DNA from: Sporosarcina beigongshangi
Lineage (GTDB): Bacteria > Actinomycetota > Actinomycetes > Actinomycetales > Micrococcaceae
Assembly (NCBI RefSeq): GCF_016820535.1
Contig: NZ_JADHDY010000011.1
Coordinates: 100,459 to 158,762, forward strand
DNA: 58,304 nt
Reading direction: 5' to 3'
Positions 43,163 through 51,968 of this stretch are shown here, in pieces; the first letter of the stretch is position 1; each line of letters starts with the position of its first letter. The notes under the pieces were generated by a model. It saw only the letters and a program-made list of their open reading frames with translations, did not search any database and had not been told where the DNA came from. Position numbers and translations under genes: made by a program.

Positions 43163-43789
43163 TCAGGCCCAATAGTCCGTGACGGACGCCCCGTGCTTGG
43201 CCATCAGGCGCCGCAATGTGGAGATCGACAGCCCCACCACCGTGTGCGGATCCCCATCCACGCCGGTGATGAAGGCGCCGGCCAACCCGTCGATCGTGAA
43301 CGCTCCGGCCACCTGCAACGGCTCGCCCGTGGCGACGTAGGCGTCGATCTCGGTATCGGAAACGTCCTCAAAGGTGACCACCGCACTGGTGACCTCCCCG
43401 TGCCCAACGCCGGGTCCGCCGTCGTGCGTGGCGGCCGCATCCGTGGAGATGAGCCAGTGGCCGGTGTGCAGCACGCCGGATCGCCCGCGCATGAGCCGCC
43501 AGCGTTCCCGTGCAATGGCGGGTTCCCAGGGCTTGCCGTAGGGGGTGCCGTCGAGCTCGAAGACGGAATCGCAGCCGATCACCAGCGCCCCGGGGGTGGC
43601 GGCCGCGACCGATTCCGCCTTGGCGCGGGCCAGCAGGAGCGCGGTTTCGGCAGGCGTCATCGGGCCGGCTGCGGCGGTGAGGGCGTCCTCGTCGGCGTCG
43701 GAAACCTTGACCGCGTGGGCGATGCCGGCGTCGGTGAGGAGCTTGGTGCGGGCGGGGGAGGCGGAGGCGAGGATGAGCGGGAGGGTCAT
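43163..43789 (-). CDS. maf: Maf-family nucleotide pyrophosphatase
   Basis: A 208-residue protein. The N-terminal LILASASPARTKLL is the Maf signature (S-x-S-P-R-R-x-x-L, here with P-A-R), GCDSVFELDGTPYGKP holds the conserved Asp and Lys, and DPHTVVGLSISTLRRL ends the domain. Maf proteins hydrolyse non-canonical or modified nucleoside triphosphates. ATG at 43789 has a poor ribosome site (GGGAC). In mycobacteria maf sits between accA3 and accE/accD; here 12 kb of other genes separate it from accE. Confidence 0.93.
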   Translation of the reverse strand: MTLPLILASASPARTKLLTDAGIAHAVKVSDADEDALTAAAGPMTPAETALLLARAKAESVAAATPGALVIGCDSVFELDGTPYGKPWEPAIARERWRLMRGRSGVLHTGHWLISTDAAATHDGGPGVGHGEVTSAVVTFEDVSDTEIDAYVATGEPLQVAGAFTIDGLAGAFITGVDGDPHTVVGLSISTLRRLMAKHGASVTDYWA

Positions 43790-43895
43790 GTCCCAAGCCT
43801 AATTGCAGGCAGCCGTGCCCGACGCCGGACCCGCTCGCCTATGCTGGGGGTTGGCCTGCGGGTTGGACCGTGCAGACAAGGGATGAGGAATTCTT

Positions 43896-43985
43896 ATGGA
43901 AATCGCCATGGCGGGAGCAATTGTGGTGGCCGTGGTCGCGGTCATTGTGCAGAAGCGGCAGCAGGCGCGGAACCGGCGGAAGTAG
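43896..43985 (+). CDS. Tentative 29-residue single-TM peptide
   Basis: A 30-codon ORF coding MEIAMAGAIVVAVVAVIVQ followed by a basic tail ending RRK. GAGGAA lies 5 nt before the ATG, a good ribosome site. One hydrophobic helix plus a positively charged end is typical of small membrane peptides. It sits alone on the plus strand between maf and the DUF779 gene, both minus. No homologue is known to me, so this is tentative. Confidence 0.45.
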   Translation: MEIAMAGAIVVAVVAVIVQKRQQARNRRK

Positions 43986-43997
43986 CCGGGCGCCGGC

Positions 43998-44411
43998 TCA
44001 GCCCCCGGGCACAAAGCCGTCCACCAGGCGCGAGCGGATCAGGAAGCGCCTGCCCTCGGGTGCCTCGACGGAGAATCCGCTGCCGCGCCCGTCCACCACA
44101 TCCACTGTCAGGTGGGTGTGTGACCAGTAGTTGAACTGCTCCCTCGACATCCAAAACTCCAGCGGGCCGGCGCCGGGCAGCTCGAAAAGCCCCAGCAGGA
44201 TGTCCGCCTCGGCGGTGATGAACTCGCCGGCCGGATAACACATCGGCGAGGAACCGTCGCAGCAGCCGCCCGACTGGTGGAACATCAGCGGCCCGTGCCG
44301 CCGCCACAATTTCTGGAGCAGTTCCACGGCCGTGGCGCTGAGGGCAACCCGGGATTGAATCTCGCCGGGGATCGTGACGGCTGCATCCAGTGTTTCCGAT
44401 ACTGCGTCCAT
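43998..44411 (-). CDS. DUF779 domain-containing protein
   Basis: A 137-residue protein. The middle segment FHQSGGCCDGSSPMCYPAG is the hallmark of DUF779, with conserved cysteines that may bind a metal. The family is regularly coded beside aldehyde dehydrogenases, as here, but its function is unknown. ATG at 44411 has AGGAGCAG upstream; codons before it are excluded. It follows adhP by 207 bases with a hairpin between, so it may be partly uncoupled from the alcohol-oxidation operon. Confidence 0.9.
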   Translation of the reverse strand: MDAVSETLDAAVTIPGEIQSRVALSATAVELLQKLWRRHGPLMFHQSGGCCDGSSPMCYPAGEFITAEADILLGLFELPGAGPLEFWMSREQFNYWSHTHLTVDVVDGRGSGFSVEAPEGRRFLIRSRLVDGFVPGG

Positions 44412-44493
44412 GGAACTGCTCCTGTATATGGGGTGGGGTTGGCGGGTGGGGATGTGGCTGATTGGGTTGGTGCGGGTGCCCAGGCACGACGGC

Positions 44494-44526
44494 GGGAGGC
44501 CGCCTTGCGCTGGCAGGCGGCCTCCC
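44494..44526 (-). terminator. Hairpin after adhP
   Basis: GGGAGGCCGCC (44494-44504) pairs with GGCGGCCTCCC (44516-44526), 11 bp, ~90 bases beyond the adhP stop and ahead of the DUF779 gene. It may lower read-through into DUF779. Confidence 0.55.
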
Positions 44527-44618
44527 CGTTCGCACGCTCCCATTGCTCGCAAGCTCGCAGTGGGCGCGTTGGCGGCTCTCTCAGCAAGCGACGCCCCCTC
44601 CGGGGCGAACGGGAGGTC

Positions 44619-45638
44619 CTAGTACTTGATGACCACGCGGCCGTCGATCTTGCCGGCGCGCATCTCGTCGAGCACCTCGTTGATTTCGCCCAGGCTGCGG
44701 GCTGCCACCGTGGGGTGGATGAGGCCGCGGGCGTAGAAGTCGATGGCTTCCTCCATGTCCTGGCGGGTGCCCACGATCGAGCCGCGGATGGTCAGGCCCT
44801 TGAGCACAACCTCGAAAATCGGTGCCGGGAAGTCACCCGGGGGCAGGCCGTTGAACACGATGGTGCCGCCGCGGCGGGTCATGCCGATCGCCTGGCCAAA
44901 CGCCGCCGGGTGCACGGCCGTGACGAGCACGCCGTGGACGCCGCCGGTCTCACGCTGGATGGCCTCGACCGGGTCCTCGTCGAGTGCGTTAACGGTGATT
45001 TCGGCGCCATGCTTGCGGGCCAGGGCCAGCTTGTCCTCGGCGATGTCGACGGCGGCCACGCGCAGTCCCATGGCCACGGCGTATTGCACGGCGATGTGGC
45101 CGAGCCCGCCGATGCCGGAGATGACCACCCACTGGCCGGGGCGGGCCTCGGTCATCTTCAGGCCCTTGTAGACGGTCACGCCGGCGCAGAGCACGGGCGC
45201 GATCTCCACCGGGTCCACGCCGTCGGGTATGCGCGGGGCGAATTCGGCATCCACCAGCATGTACTCGCCGAAGGAACCATCCACGCTGTACCCGCCGTTC
45301 TTCTGCGACTCGCACAGGGTCTCCCAGCCTGTGCGGCAGTATTCGCAGTCGCCGCAGGCCGTCCACAGCCAGGCGTTGCCTACGCGGTCGCCCACCCTGA
45401 GGGAGGTGACGCCTTCGCCCACCGCCACGACGTCCCCCACACCTTCATGGCCGGGGATGAACGGCGGGGACGGCTGGACGGGCCAGTCGCCTTCCGCCGC
45501 GTGGAGGTCGGTGTGGCAGACGCCGCTGGCGATCAGCTTTACCAGTGCCTGGCCGGGGCCGGGCGTGGGAAGCGGGTATTCCTCCACGGAGAGGGGCGTG
45601 CCAAATTCCTTTACTACTGCTGCTTGCATCGTTGTCAT
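44619..45638 (-). CDS. adhP: Zinc-dependent alcohol dehydrogenase (AdhP type)
   Basis: A 339-residue NAD-dependent alcohol dehydrogenase. Catalytic zinc ligands lie in GVCHTDLHAAEGDWP and GHEGVG; the four-Cys structural zinc loop reads CGDCEYCRTGWETLC; GIGGLGHIAVQYA is the NAD site. Length and motifs match the AdhP group that oxidises ethanol and other primary alcohols. The ATG at 45638 follows AAAGGAG. It lies downstream of an aldehyde dehydrogenase on the same strand, so alcohol to acid conversion is the likely pathway. A 32-bp tandem repeat is in the gap between the two. Confidence 0.95.
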   Translation of the reverse strand: MTTMQAAVVKEFGTPLSVEEYPLPTPGPGQALVKLIASGVCHTDLHAAEGDWPVQPSPPFIPGHEGVGDVVAVGEGVTSLRVGDRVGNAWLWTACGDCEYCRTGWETLCESQKNGGYSVDGSFGEYMLVDAEFAPRIPDGVDPVEIAPVLCAGVTVYKGLKMTEARPGQWVVISGIGGLGHIAVQYAVAMGLRVAAVDIAEDKLALARKHGAEITVNALDEDPVEAIQRETGGVHGVLVTAVHPAAFGQAIGMTRRGGTIVFNGLPPGDFPAPIFEVVLKGLTIRGSIVGTRQDMEEAIDFYARGLIHPTVAARSLGEINEVLDEMRAGKIDGRVVIKY

Positions 45639-45745
45639 GAGGTTCTCCTTTGAACGTGGTCGTTGCTTGCTCAGGTGCGCCGGGCAACCAAGGCGGGTGC
45701 CCGGCGTCGTATATGGATATTGCGATGGAGATGCCGAATGAGCAT

Positions 45746-45830
45746 CCATTGCTGCGACAGCGTTGGGCGAAAGTGCGCCATTGCTGCGCGAGCGTTGGGC
45801 AAAAGTGCGCCATTGCTGCGCGAGCGTTGG
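45746..45830. repeat. Three tandem copies of a 32-bp repeat
   Basis: Copies start at 45746, 45778 and 45810 with an exact 32-bp period; the third is cut after 21 bases. The unit starts CCATTGCTGCG and includes GCGTTGGGC and AAAGTGCG. Copy 1 differs from copy 2 at about four positions. They lie in the ald-adhP gap just after the ald stop. There are no unique spacers, so this is not CRISPR. Confidence 0.85.
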
Positions 45831-45842
45831 AGAGGGTGGGGC

Positions 45843-47366
45843 CTAGAAGAAGCCGAGCTTGTCCTCGCTGTAGCTGACCAGCAGGTTCTTGGTCTGCTGG
45901 TAGTGGTCCAGCATCATGGCGTGGTTCTCGCGGCCGATGCCCGAGGACTTGTAGCCGCCAAACGCCGCTCCCGCCGGGTAGGCGTGGTAGTTGTTGACCC
46001 ACACGCGGCCGGCCTGGATCTCGCGGCCCGCCCTGTAGGCCGTGTTGCCGTTGCGCGACCAGACACCGGCGCCGAGCCCGTAGAGGGTGTCGTTGGCGAT
46101 GTGGAGCGCGTCGGCGTAGTCATCGAACTTCGTCACCGCGAGGACAGGACCGAAGATTTCTTCCTGGAAGATTCGCATGTCGTTGGTACCTTCAAAGATG
46201 GTCGGCTTGACGTAGTAACCACCGGCCAGATCCCCAGGGAGGATGTTGCGCTCACCGCCGGTGAGCAGCGTGGCGCCTTCCTGCTTGCCAATGTCCATGT
46301 AGGAGAGGATTTTTTCGAGTTGGTCATTGGAAGCCTGCGCTCCTATTTGGGTGTCGGTGTCGAGCGGGTTGCCCTGGATGATGGCCTCGGTGCGGGCGAC
46401 CGCGTCAGCCATGAACTTCTCGTACATGGATTCCTGGACAAGCGCACGCGACGGGCACGTGCATACTTCACCCTGGTTGAAGGCGTAGAGCGTGAAGCCC
46501 TCCAGCGCCTTGTCGTAGAAGGCGTCATTCTTGTCCATGACGTCATCGAAGAAGATGTTCGGGCTCTTGCCGCCCAGTTCCAGCGTGACCGGGATCAGGT
46601 TCTGGGACGCGTACTGGCTGATCAGCCGGCCCGTGGTGGTCTCGCCCGTGAACGCGATCTTGCGGATGCGCTTGGATGAGGCCAGCGGCTTGCCGGCCTC
46701 GACGCCGAAGCCGTTCACCACGTTGACCACGCCGGCCGGGAGGATGTCACTGATGAGTTCCATGAGGACCAGGATGGAGGCGGGCGTCTGTTCCGCGGGC
46801 TTGAGCACCACGGCGTTGCCGGCCGCGAGGGCCGGCGCCAGCTTCCACACGGCCATCAGGATGGGGAAGTTCCAGGGGATGATCTGGCCCACCACGCCCA
46901 GCGGCTCGTGATAGTGGTAGGCGGTGGTGTTCTCGTCGATCTGGGTCAGGCTGCCTTCCTGGGCCCGGACCACTGAGGCGAAATACCGGAAGTGGTCTGC
47001 TGCAAGGGGGATGTCCGCATTGAGCGTCTCGCGGACGGCCTTGCCGTTGTCCCAGGTCTCGGCGACGGCGAGCAGCTCCACGTTCTCATCGATCCGGTCG
47101 GCGATCTTGTTCAGGATCGCTGCACGCTCCGTGGCCGACGTCTGTCCCCAGCTGGGCGCCACCTTGTGCGCTGCATCGAGTGCCAGCTCAATGTCCTCGG
47201 CGGTCCCGCGGGCCACCTCGCAAAAGACGCGGCCCGTGACGGGGGTGATGTTCTCGAAGTATTCGCCCTTGACGGGAGCCACCCATTCCCCGCCGATCCA
47301 GTTCTCATAGCGGTCCTTGAAGGTGACCTTGGATCCATCGGTGCCGGGTTGTGCGTAAACAGCCAT
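45843..47366 (-). CDS. Aldehyde dehydrogenase (acetaldehyde/AldB-ExaC type)
   Basis: A 507-residue NAD(P)-dependent enzyme. The catalytic Cys lies in [12 protein letters not shown], the general base Glu in [11 protein letters not shown], and the nucleotide site in [11 protein letters not shown]. The ending [19 protein letters not shown] is characteristic of this acetaldehyde dehydrogenase group. The ATG at 47366 has AAGGAG 9 nt upstream. It is preceded by a regulator gene and by TGCAAC/GTTGCA inverted repeats, and followed by adhP and DUF779, so an ethanol- or aldehyde-induced set is likely. Confidence 0.95.
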   Translation of the reverse strand: MAVYAQPGTDGSKVTFKDRYENWIGGEWVAPVKGEYFENITPVTGRVFCEVARGTAEDIELALDAAHKVAPSWGQTSATERAAILNKIADRIDENVELLAVAETWDNGKAVRETLNADIPLAADHFRYFASVVRAQEGSLTQIDENTTAYHYHEPLGVVGQIIPWNFPILMAVWKLAPALAAGNAVVLKPAEQTPASILVLMELISDILPAGVVNVVNGFGVEAGKPLASSKRIRKIAFTGETTTGRLISQYASQNLIPVTLELGGKSPNIFFDDVMDKNDAFYDKALEGFTLYAFNQGEVCTCPSRALVQESMYEKFMADAVARTEAIIQGNPLDTDTQIGAQASNDQLEKILSYMDIGKQEGATLLTGGERNILPGDLAGGYYVKPTIFEGTNDMRIFQEEIFGPVLAVTKFDDYADALHIANDTLYGLGAGVWSRNGNTAYRAGREIQAGRVWVNNYHAYPAGAAFGGYKSSGIGRENHAMMLDHYQQTKNLLVSYSEDKLGFF

Positions 47367-47423
47367 TGTTCAAACTCCTTAGCGGTGGGGGACATCGGCG
47401 TCCTTGTCCAGAAGCGTACGGAG

Positions 47424-47446
47424 TGCAACGTTGCAACCACGTTGCA
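47424..47446. promoter_or_regulatory. Overlapping TGCAAC/GTTGCA palindromes upstream of aldehyde dehydrogenase
   Basis: TGCAACGTTGCA (47424-47435) is a perfect palindrome; TGCAAC-CAC-GTTGCA (47432-47446) forms a second one sharing the middle half site. They lie 58-80 bp before the ald start, in the gap after the GAF regulator gene. They are probable regulator sites. Confidence 0.6.
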
Positions 47447-47581
47447 TGGCCTGGATCACATCTGGTTCTTGGACCGTCAACCCGCGCAACGTTGGCAGAA
47501 TCAATATTTCCCAACCGCGATCGAACCCATGGCCCGGCGCACCGCAATGACCACCGTGACGGTCTGACCCGAAAGTGCCCG

Positions 47582-48865
47582 CTAGGCTTCCAGTGCCTCG
47601 AGGTGCGCGACCACCGCGGCGCGCCTGGGTGAGCGCGGCGGCAGGAGGCGCAGGGCACTGCGCCAGGCGTCGGCGTCGTCAGCGGCCTCGGGAAGCTGCA
47701 GGTAGGCGAGCAGGACGTCCGGGCTGGCGTCGCTGAGGATGGCTTCGCGCAGCAGAATTCCGGTACTGGTGCGCAGCTGCGCGATGGCGGGGGCTTCGGA
47801 TCGGGGGAGGACGGCGCCCTTGTAGATGTTCAGGGCAAGACGGTGCGCACCGCGGTTAAGGTAGCTGCGGACCTGTTCGGCATCGACCACGAGCGTGCGC
47901 GGCAGGCGGTAGGGGCGTGAGTCCGGGACGAGGCTCGGGTCCATGCCGTGAAGGAGCTTGCGCAGCCTGACCATTTCGGCGCGGATGCTGGTCAGCGAGG
48001 TGCCCTCGGGGTAGACCCGGTCCGTCAGTTCCTCGGCCGTGAGCCCTTCGGGGTGCAGGGCGAGCATGGCCAGGATTTCCGTGTGCCGCTCGCTGAGTTC
48101 CAGGGCCTTGCCGGCAACATGCAGCAGGCCTTGTTCGCGGCCCAGGATCTGCAGGCTGTCACGGTAGAGCGGCTTGGCGCTTGTGCTGCTGCGGGACTGC
48201 TTCCGACGGCCGTGCCCCGCCTGCCCCGCCTGGCGTTCCAGGCGTTCGATGCGCAGCTGGGCCTCGGCCGCGGCGACAGATGCCTGGACGAGGGAGAGCG
48301 TGTTGGCACCCACTGCCTCCGCTCCGCCGGTGATGTCGACGATCCCCAGGATGGACCCGGAATCGGGGTCGTGCAGCGGGACCGCCGTGCAGCTCCAGGA
48401 GTGGACGGCCGGGTTGAAATGCTCCACACCGGAGATTTGCACGCTCTGGCCCAGGACCAGCGCCGTGCCGGGAGCGCTGGTGCCTGCGGCCGATTCCGAC
48501 CAGTCGGCGCCGCGGGCAAAGTTGATGGATTCCCCTTGGCGCAGTGCCGCGGAATCGCCCTCGACCCAGAGCAGCCGGCCGTGTTCATCACCCACGGCAA
48601 CCAGCAGGCCGGTGTCGTGGCTGGGCTCCACGAGGAGCCTGGTGATGACGGGCATGACCGCCGCCAGGGGGTGGTTGCTGCGGAACTCCACCAGTTCACG
48701 GCTTTCGAACGCCACCGGGGGAGCCAATGGCCGCAGCACAGCCGGAGCGCCTGTTGCAGGCTTTCCTGAAGGGCTGGCCAGGGCGTCGAGGGACCGCTGC
48801 CAGGACTCGCGGACAAGAGGGCGCATCGTTGGTGCTTCGTCAGGCAATGGGCGTGTGGGTGGCAT
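47582..48865 (-). CDS. GAF-domain transcriptional regulator (AcoR-like, without AAA+ domain)
   Basis: A 427-residue regulator. N-terminal MRPLVRESWQRSLDAL and a GAF domain (about 75-195) resemble activators of the AcoR type, but the sigma-54 AAA+ module is missing. A winged-helix-like region (about 258-335, ALELSERHTEILAMLALHPEGL ... SLTSIRAEMVRLRKLLHG) follows, then a helical tail. ATG at 48865 is chosen since GGAGAC lies just upstream; 48901 is an alternative. It lies 215 bases before aldehyde dehydrogenase on the same strand and probably senses an alcohol or aldehyde. Such GAF regulators often accompany ald genes in actinobacteria. Confidence 0.88.
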   Translation of the reverse strand: MPPTRPLPDEAPTMRPLVRESWQRSLDALASPSGKPATGAPAVLRPLAPPVAFESRELVEFRSNHPLAAVMPVITRLLVEPSHDTGLLVAVGDEHGRLLWVEGDSAALRQGESINFARGADWSESAAGTSAPGTALVLGQSVQISGVEHFNPAVHSWSCTAVPLHDPDSGSILGIVDITGGAEAVGANTLSLVQASVAAAEAQLRIERLERQAGQAGHGRRKQSRSSTSAKPLYRDSLQILGREQGLLHVAGKALELSERHTEILAMLALHPEGLTAEELTDRVYPEGTSLTSIRAEMVRLRKLLHGMDPSLVPDSRPYRLPRTLVVDAEQVRSYLNRGAHRLALNIYKGAVLPRSEAPAIAQLRTSTGILLREAILSDASPDVLLAYLQLPEAADDADAWRSALRLLPPRSPRRAAVVAHLEALEA

Positions 48866-49215
48866 GGTGTCTCCAGCGGAACTGGGGGAATGGTGTGGCA
48901 TGGCTTGACGGTCCTGTGGGGTGTTGATGCGAGAAAGCCTCCCGCATGTGCCGTGGCTCACAAGTGTAGTTCAGCTTGTCGCAGGGCGGGCCCCACGACG
49001 TCGATCGGCAACAGTTCCCTGCAAGGGCGGCACCGGGCGCAGCATCCCCGCAGCGGCGTCACGAGTCCCTGAGCGCCCGCCATGCGTGGGAGCGTGGCTG
49101 GAAAAAATGCGGTCAGCAATCGCCGCATCCGGAGTGTTTGGGGGAAAGGGCAGGGGCGTGCGGTGCCATCGCACCGCACGCCCCTGCCTTTGCACGCCCC
49201 TGTCCTGAGGGCCTG
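48866..49215. other. Intergenic region between the GAF regulator and the MMPL gene
   Basis: 350 bp holding the regulator's promoter on the right of its start and the MMPL terminator at 49149-49188. No convincing gene was found on either strand. Confidence 0.45.
49149..49188 (-). terminator. Terminator of the MMPL gene
   Basis: Perfect 18-bp stem (49149-49166 with 49171-49188), 4-nt loop, 28 bases beyond the minus-strand stop. It is flanked by T on one side and A on the other. Confidence 0.75.
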
Positions 49216-51897
49216 CTACTTCACGGACTCAACCATGGTGCCGCCCCCGTCGGGGCCGGCAGCCGGTGTGGCGTCCTGCTGCACGGCGCCGGCCAGCTTG
49301 GCGCCTTCAACATCCACATCGGGCAGGAACTTGTCGAGCCACTTCGGGATCCACCAGGCCGCGGAACCCAGCAGGTGCATGGCTGCCGGGATGATCGTCA
49401 TGCGCACCACGAACGCGTCGATCAGCACGCCGAACGCCAAGGCAAAACCAAGCGGTCGGACCATGGTCAGGTGGCTGAAGATGAATCCGGAGAACACGCT
49501 GATCATGATGATGGCCGCGGCCGTGACAACGGGTGCGGCATGCTTGAACCCGGTGCGCACCGCCTGCCTGGCGTCCTGCCCGTGGGCGTAGGCCTCGCGC
49601 ATGCCGGAGGCGATGAACACCTGGTAGTCCATGGCCAGCCCAAACAGCACGCCGATCAGGATGATGGGCAGGAAGCTGAGCACGGCGGCCGGATTGGCCA
49701 CATCGAAAATGCCGCCCAGCCAGCCCCACTGGTACACGGCCACGACCCCGCCAAATGCGGCAACGAGCGAGAGCAGGAAGCCGACGGTCGCCAGCAGCGG
49801 CACCAGGATGGAGCGGAACACGAGGATCAGCAGCAGCAATGAAAGTCCGACGACGATGGCCAGGTAGGGGGGAAGCGCCGCTCCCAGCTTTTCCGAGACA
49901 TCGACGTTGGCGGCGGTTTGCCCCGTCAGGCCGATGGAAACGTCCAGGGAGGACTTGATGGTGTCACCCTCCGCGCGCAGGTCATGGATGACCTGGACGG
50001 TGCTTTCGCTGGCGGGGCCTTCCGTGGGGATGACCTGGTAGACCGCGGTGCGCAGGTCGTCGCTGAGCGTTACCGGCAGGGCGGCCTTCACGTTCTTGAC
50101 CTGGCGGAGCTGGTCGGCGACGTCCAGGTTCAGGGTTGTTGCGGCTGCCTTGTCCAGGCCCGCAGGCAGTGAACCAACCACGATGATGGGTCCGTTCATG
50201 CCTTCGCCAAAGTTCTTCCCGGTGATGGAGTACGCCTGGTAGGCGCTGGAATCAACGGGTTCGGATCCGCCGTCCGGCAGGGCCAGGCGAAGCCCGGCGG
50301 CCGGGATGGCGATGACACCCAATGCCACCACGGCGGCAACCAGGGAGACAACGGGGTGCTTGGTGACCAGTCCGCCCCAGCCCTTGGCGCTGGCGGCGAC
50401 GTCCTTTGACTCATCCACGGCGGCACGTTCCGCAGCGGACAGGCCGGTGGTTTCGGCGTCGTGCTTCGCCACAGCGGCAGCATTCCTGGCCCAGCCCCGC
50501 TTGGAGATGACGCGGCGCCCGATCAGCGACAGGATGGCCGGGGTCAGGGTCAGGGCAATGAGGACCGACACGGCCACCGTGGCGGCGGCTGCAAGGCCCA
50601 GAACGGCCAGGAACGGCAGGCCGGTCACGGAGAGCGCGGCCAGTGCGATGACGACTGTCAGGCCGGCGAAGGTCACGGCGTTGCCGGAGGTGCCCGTGGC
50701 CTTGGCGATGGATTCGCGCAGTTCCATGCCGGTGCGGATCTGCTGGCGGTGGCGGTTGACGATGAACAGCGAGTAGTCGATGCCCACGGCGAGGCCGAGC
50801 ATGAGCGCCAGCATGGGGGAGATGGAGGACATCTCGATCACGGACGTCAGCGCCATGGTGCCGCCCACGCCGACGCCGACGCCCACGAGCGCCATGACCA
50901 GCGGCAGGCCGGCGGCCCAGAAGGTACCCAGCATGATCAGCAGGACCACGACGGCCACGGCCACGCCCACGATCTCCGAGGTGCCGAACAGGGCGGAAAC
51001 GTCCTCCACGATTTCCTTGCTGTAGGACACCGTGACGCCGTCCGCGTTAAGGGTGTTCAGCTTGTCCTGGACCAGTTGCCGGTTGGCCGGGGTCACACCG
51101 TTCATGGACTCGGTGAACTGGATTTGGCCGATGGCGGCCTTGTTGTTCTCGGACACGAACAGTACACCGGCGGCGGCGTCGGCGGTGCGCTGGCCCGCCG
51201 TCAGTTCTGCCTTCTTTTCCGACAGGGTGGCCTGTGCGGCGTCGAGCTGTGCCTTGCCGGCCGTGTACTGGTCCTGCCCGGCCTGCCACTGGGCCCGCCC
51301 TGCATCGAGCTGGGCCTGTGCGGCCGCGAGCTGCGCGGACCCGGCCTCGGCCTGCGGTGAACCTGCCGGAAGCGCCTCCAACTGGGCTTTCTGGGCGTCC
51401 AGCTGCGCCTGTCCGGCGTCGAGCTGGGCCCTGGTCTCGGCCAGCTGCTTGGCGGCGGCATCCAGCTTGGGCTGTTCAGCGGCCGCCTGCGCTTCACCGG
51501 CGGCAAGCGCCTTGGCGCCCTCTGCCAGCTGGGCCTCGCCCGCAGCCTTCTGTGCCGTGGTCAGGAACGGGTCGATGACGCCCTTCACGGTGGGTACGGT
51601 GGTGACCGTCTTGAGGGCTGCCGTGATGGCCTTTTCCTGCTCCTGGGTGAACGCCTTGCCGTCAGTGCTGGTGAACACCACCGTGCCGGAACCGCCCGAG
51701 GCCTCCGGCAGTTCAGCCGCCAGCTTGTCGGCCATCTGCTGTGTCTCGGTGCCGGGAATCTGGAAGTTGTTGGACATGGGGCCCATGAACAGCGCCGCGG
51801 CGCCGCCCACCAGGCCCATGATGACGGCCCAGGCGGCGATTACCAGCCATGCGCGGCGGGCGGAAAACCGCCCGAGTCGATACAGCCAAAGGGCCAT
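49216..51897 (-). CDS. MMPL/RND-family transporter with a long extracytoplasmic coiled coil
   Basis: An 893-residue protein with two MMPL halves, about 12 membrane helices. After helix 1 there is a large outer domain; residues ~115-235 are an unusual run of QL-A-A and AQLDAG-like heptads rich in Ala, Gln, Leu and Asp, certainly a coiled coil. GLAVGIDYSLFIVNRHRQQ and GLAMDYQVFIASGMREAY carry the conserved Asp-Tyr proton-relay pairs. Substrates of the family are lipids, siderophores or drugs. ATG at 51897 has GGAAC ahead. It follows a TetR regulator by 71 bases on the same strand, so it is probably part of an inducible efflux unit. Confidence 0.93.
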   Translation of the reverse strand: MALWLYRLGRFSARRAWLVIAAWAVIMGLVGGAAALFMGPMSNNFQIPGTETQQMADKLAAELPEASGGSGTVVFTSTDGKAFTQEQEKAITAALKTVTTVPTVKGVIDPFLTTAQKAAGEAQLAEGAKALAAGEAQAAAEQPKLDAAAKQLAETRAQLDAGQAQLDAQKAQLEALPAGSPQAEAGSAQLAAAQAQLDAGRAQWQAGQDQYTAGKAQLDAAQATLSEKKAELTAGQRTADAAAGVLFVSENNKAAIGQIQFTESMNGVTPANRQLVQDKLNTLNADGVTVSYSKEIVEDVSALFGTSEIVGVAVAVVVLLIMLGTFWAAGLPLVMALVGVGVGVGGTMALTSVIEMSSISPMLALMLGLAVGIDYSLFIVNRHRQQIRTGMELRESIAKATGTSGNAVTFAGLTVVIALAALSVTGLPFLAVLGLAAAATVAVSVLIALTLTPAILSLIGRRVISKRGWARNAAAVAKHDAETTGLSAAERAAVDESKDVAASAKGWGGLVTKHPVVSLVAAVVALGVIAIPAAGLRLALPDGGSEPVDSSAYQAYSITGKNFGEGMNGPIIVVGSLPAGLDKAAATTLNLDVADQLRQVKNVKAALPVTLSDDLRTAVYQVIPTEGPASESTVQVIHDLRAEGDTIKSSLDVSIGLTGQTAANVDVSEKLGAALPPYLAIVVGLSLLLLILVFRSILVPLLATVGFLLSLVAAFGGVVAVYQWGWLGGIFDVANPAAVLSFLPIILIGVLFGLAMDYQVFIASGMREAYAHGQDARQAVRTGFKHAAPVVTAAAIIMISVFSGFIFSHLTMVRPLGFALAFGVLIDAFVVRMTIIPAAMHLLGSAAWWIPKWLDKFLPDVDVEGAKLAGAVQQDATPAAGPDGGGTMVESVK

Positions 51898-51968
51898 TGT
51901 TGTTCCATTCTTTGTTTGCGGCCGTGCAGCCGGCAGGGTGTGGCGGCCGGGGTTGCGGCCGTGCGTTG

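Noticed and set aside
45746-45830. CRISPR array
   Set aside because: The 32-bp units abut directly with no spacers, and no cas genes are present.
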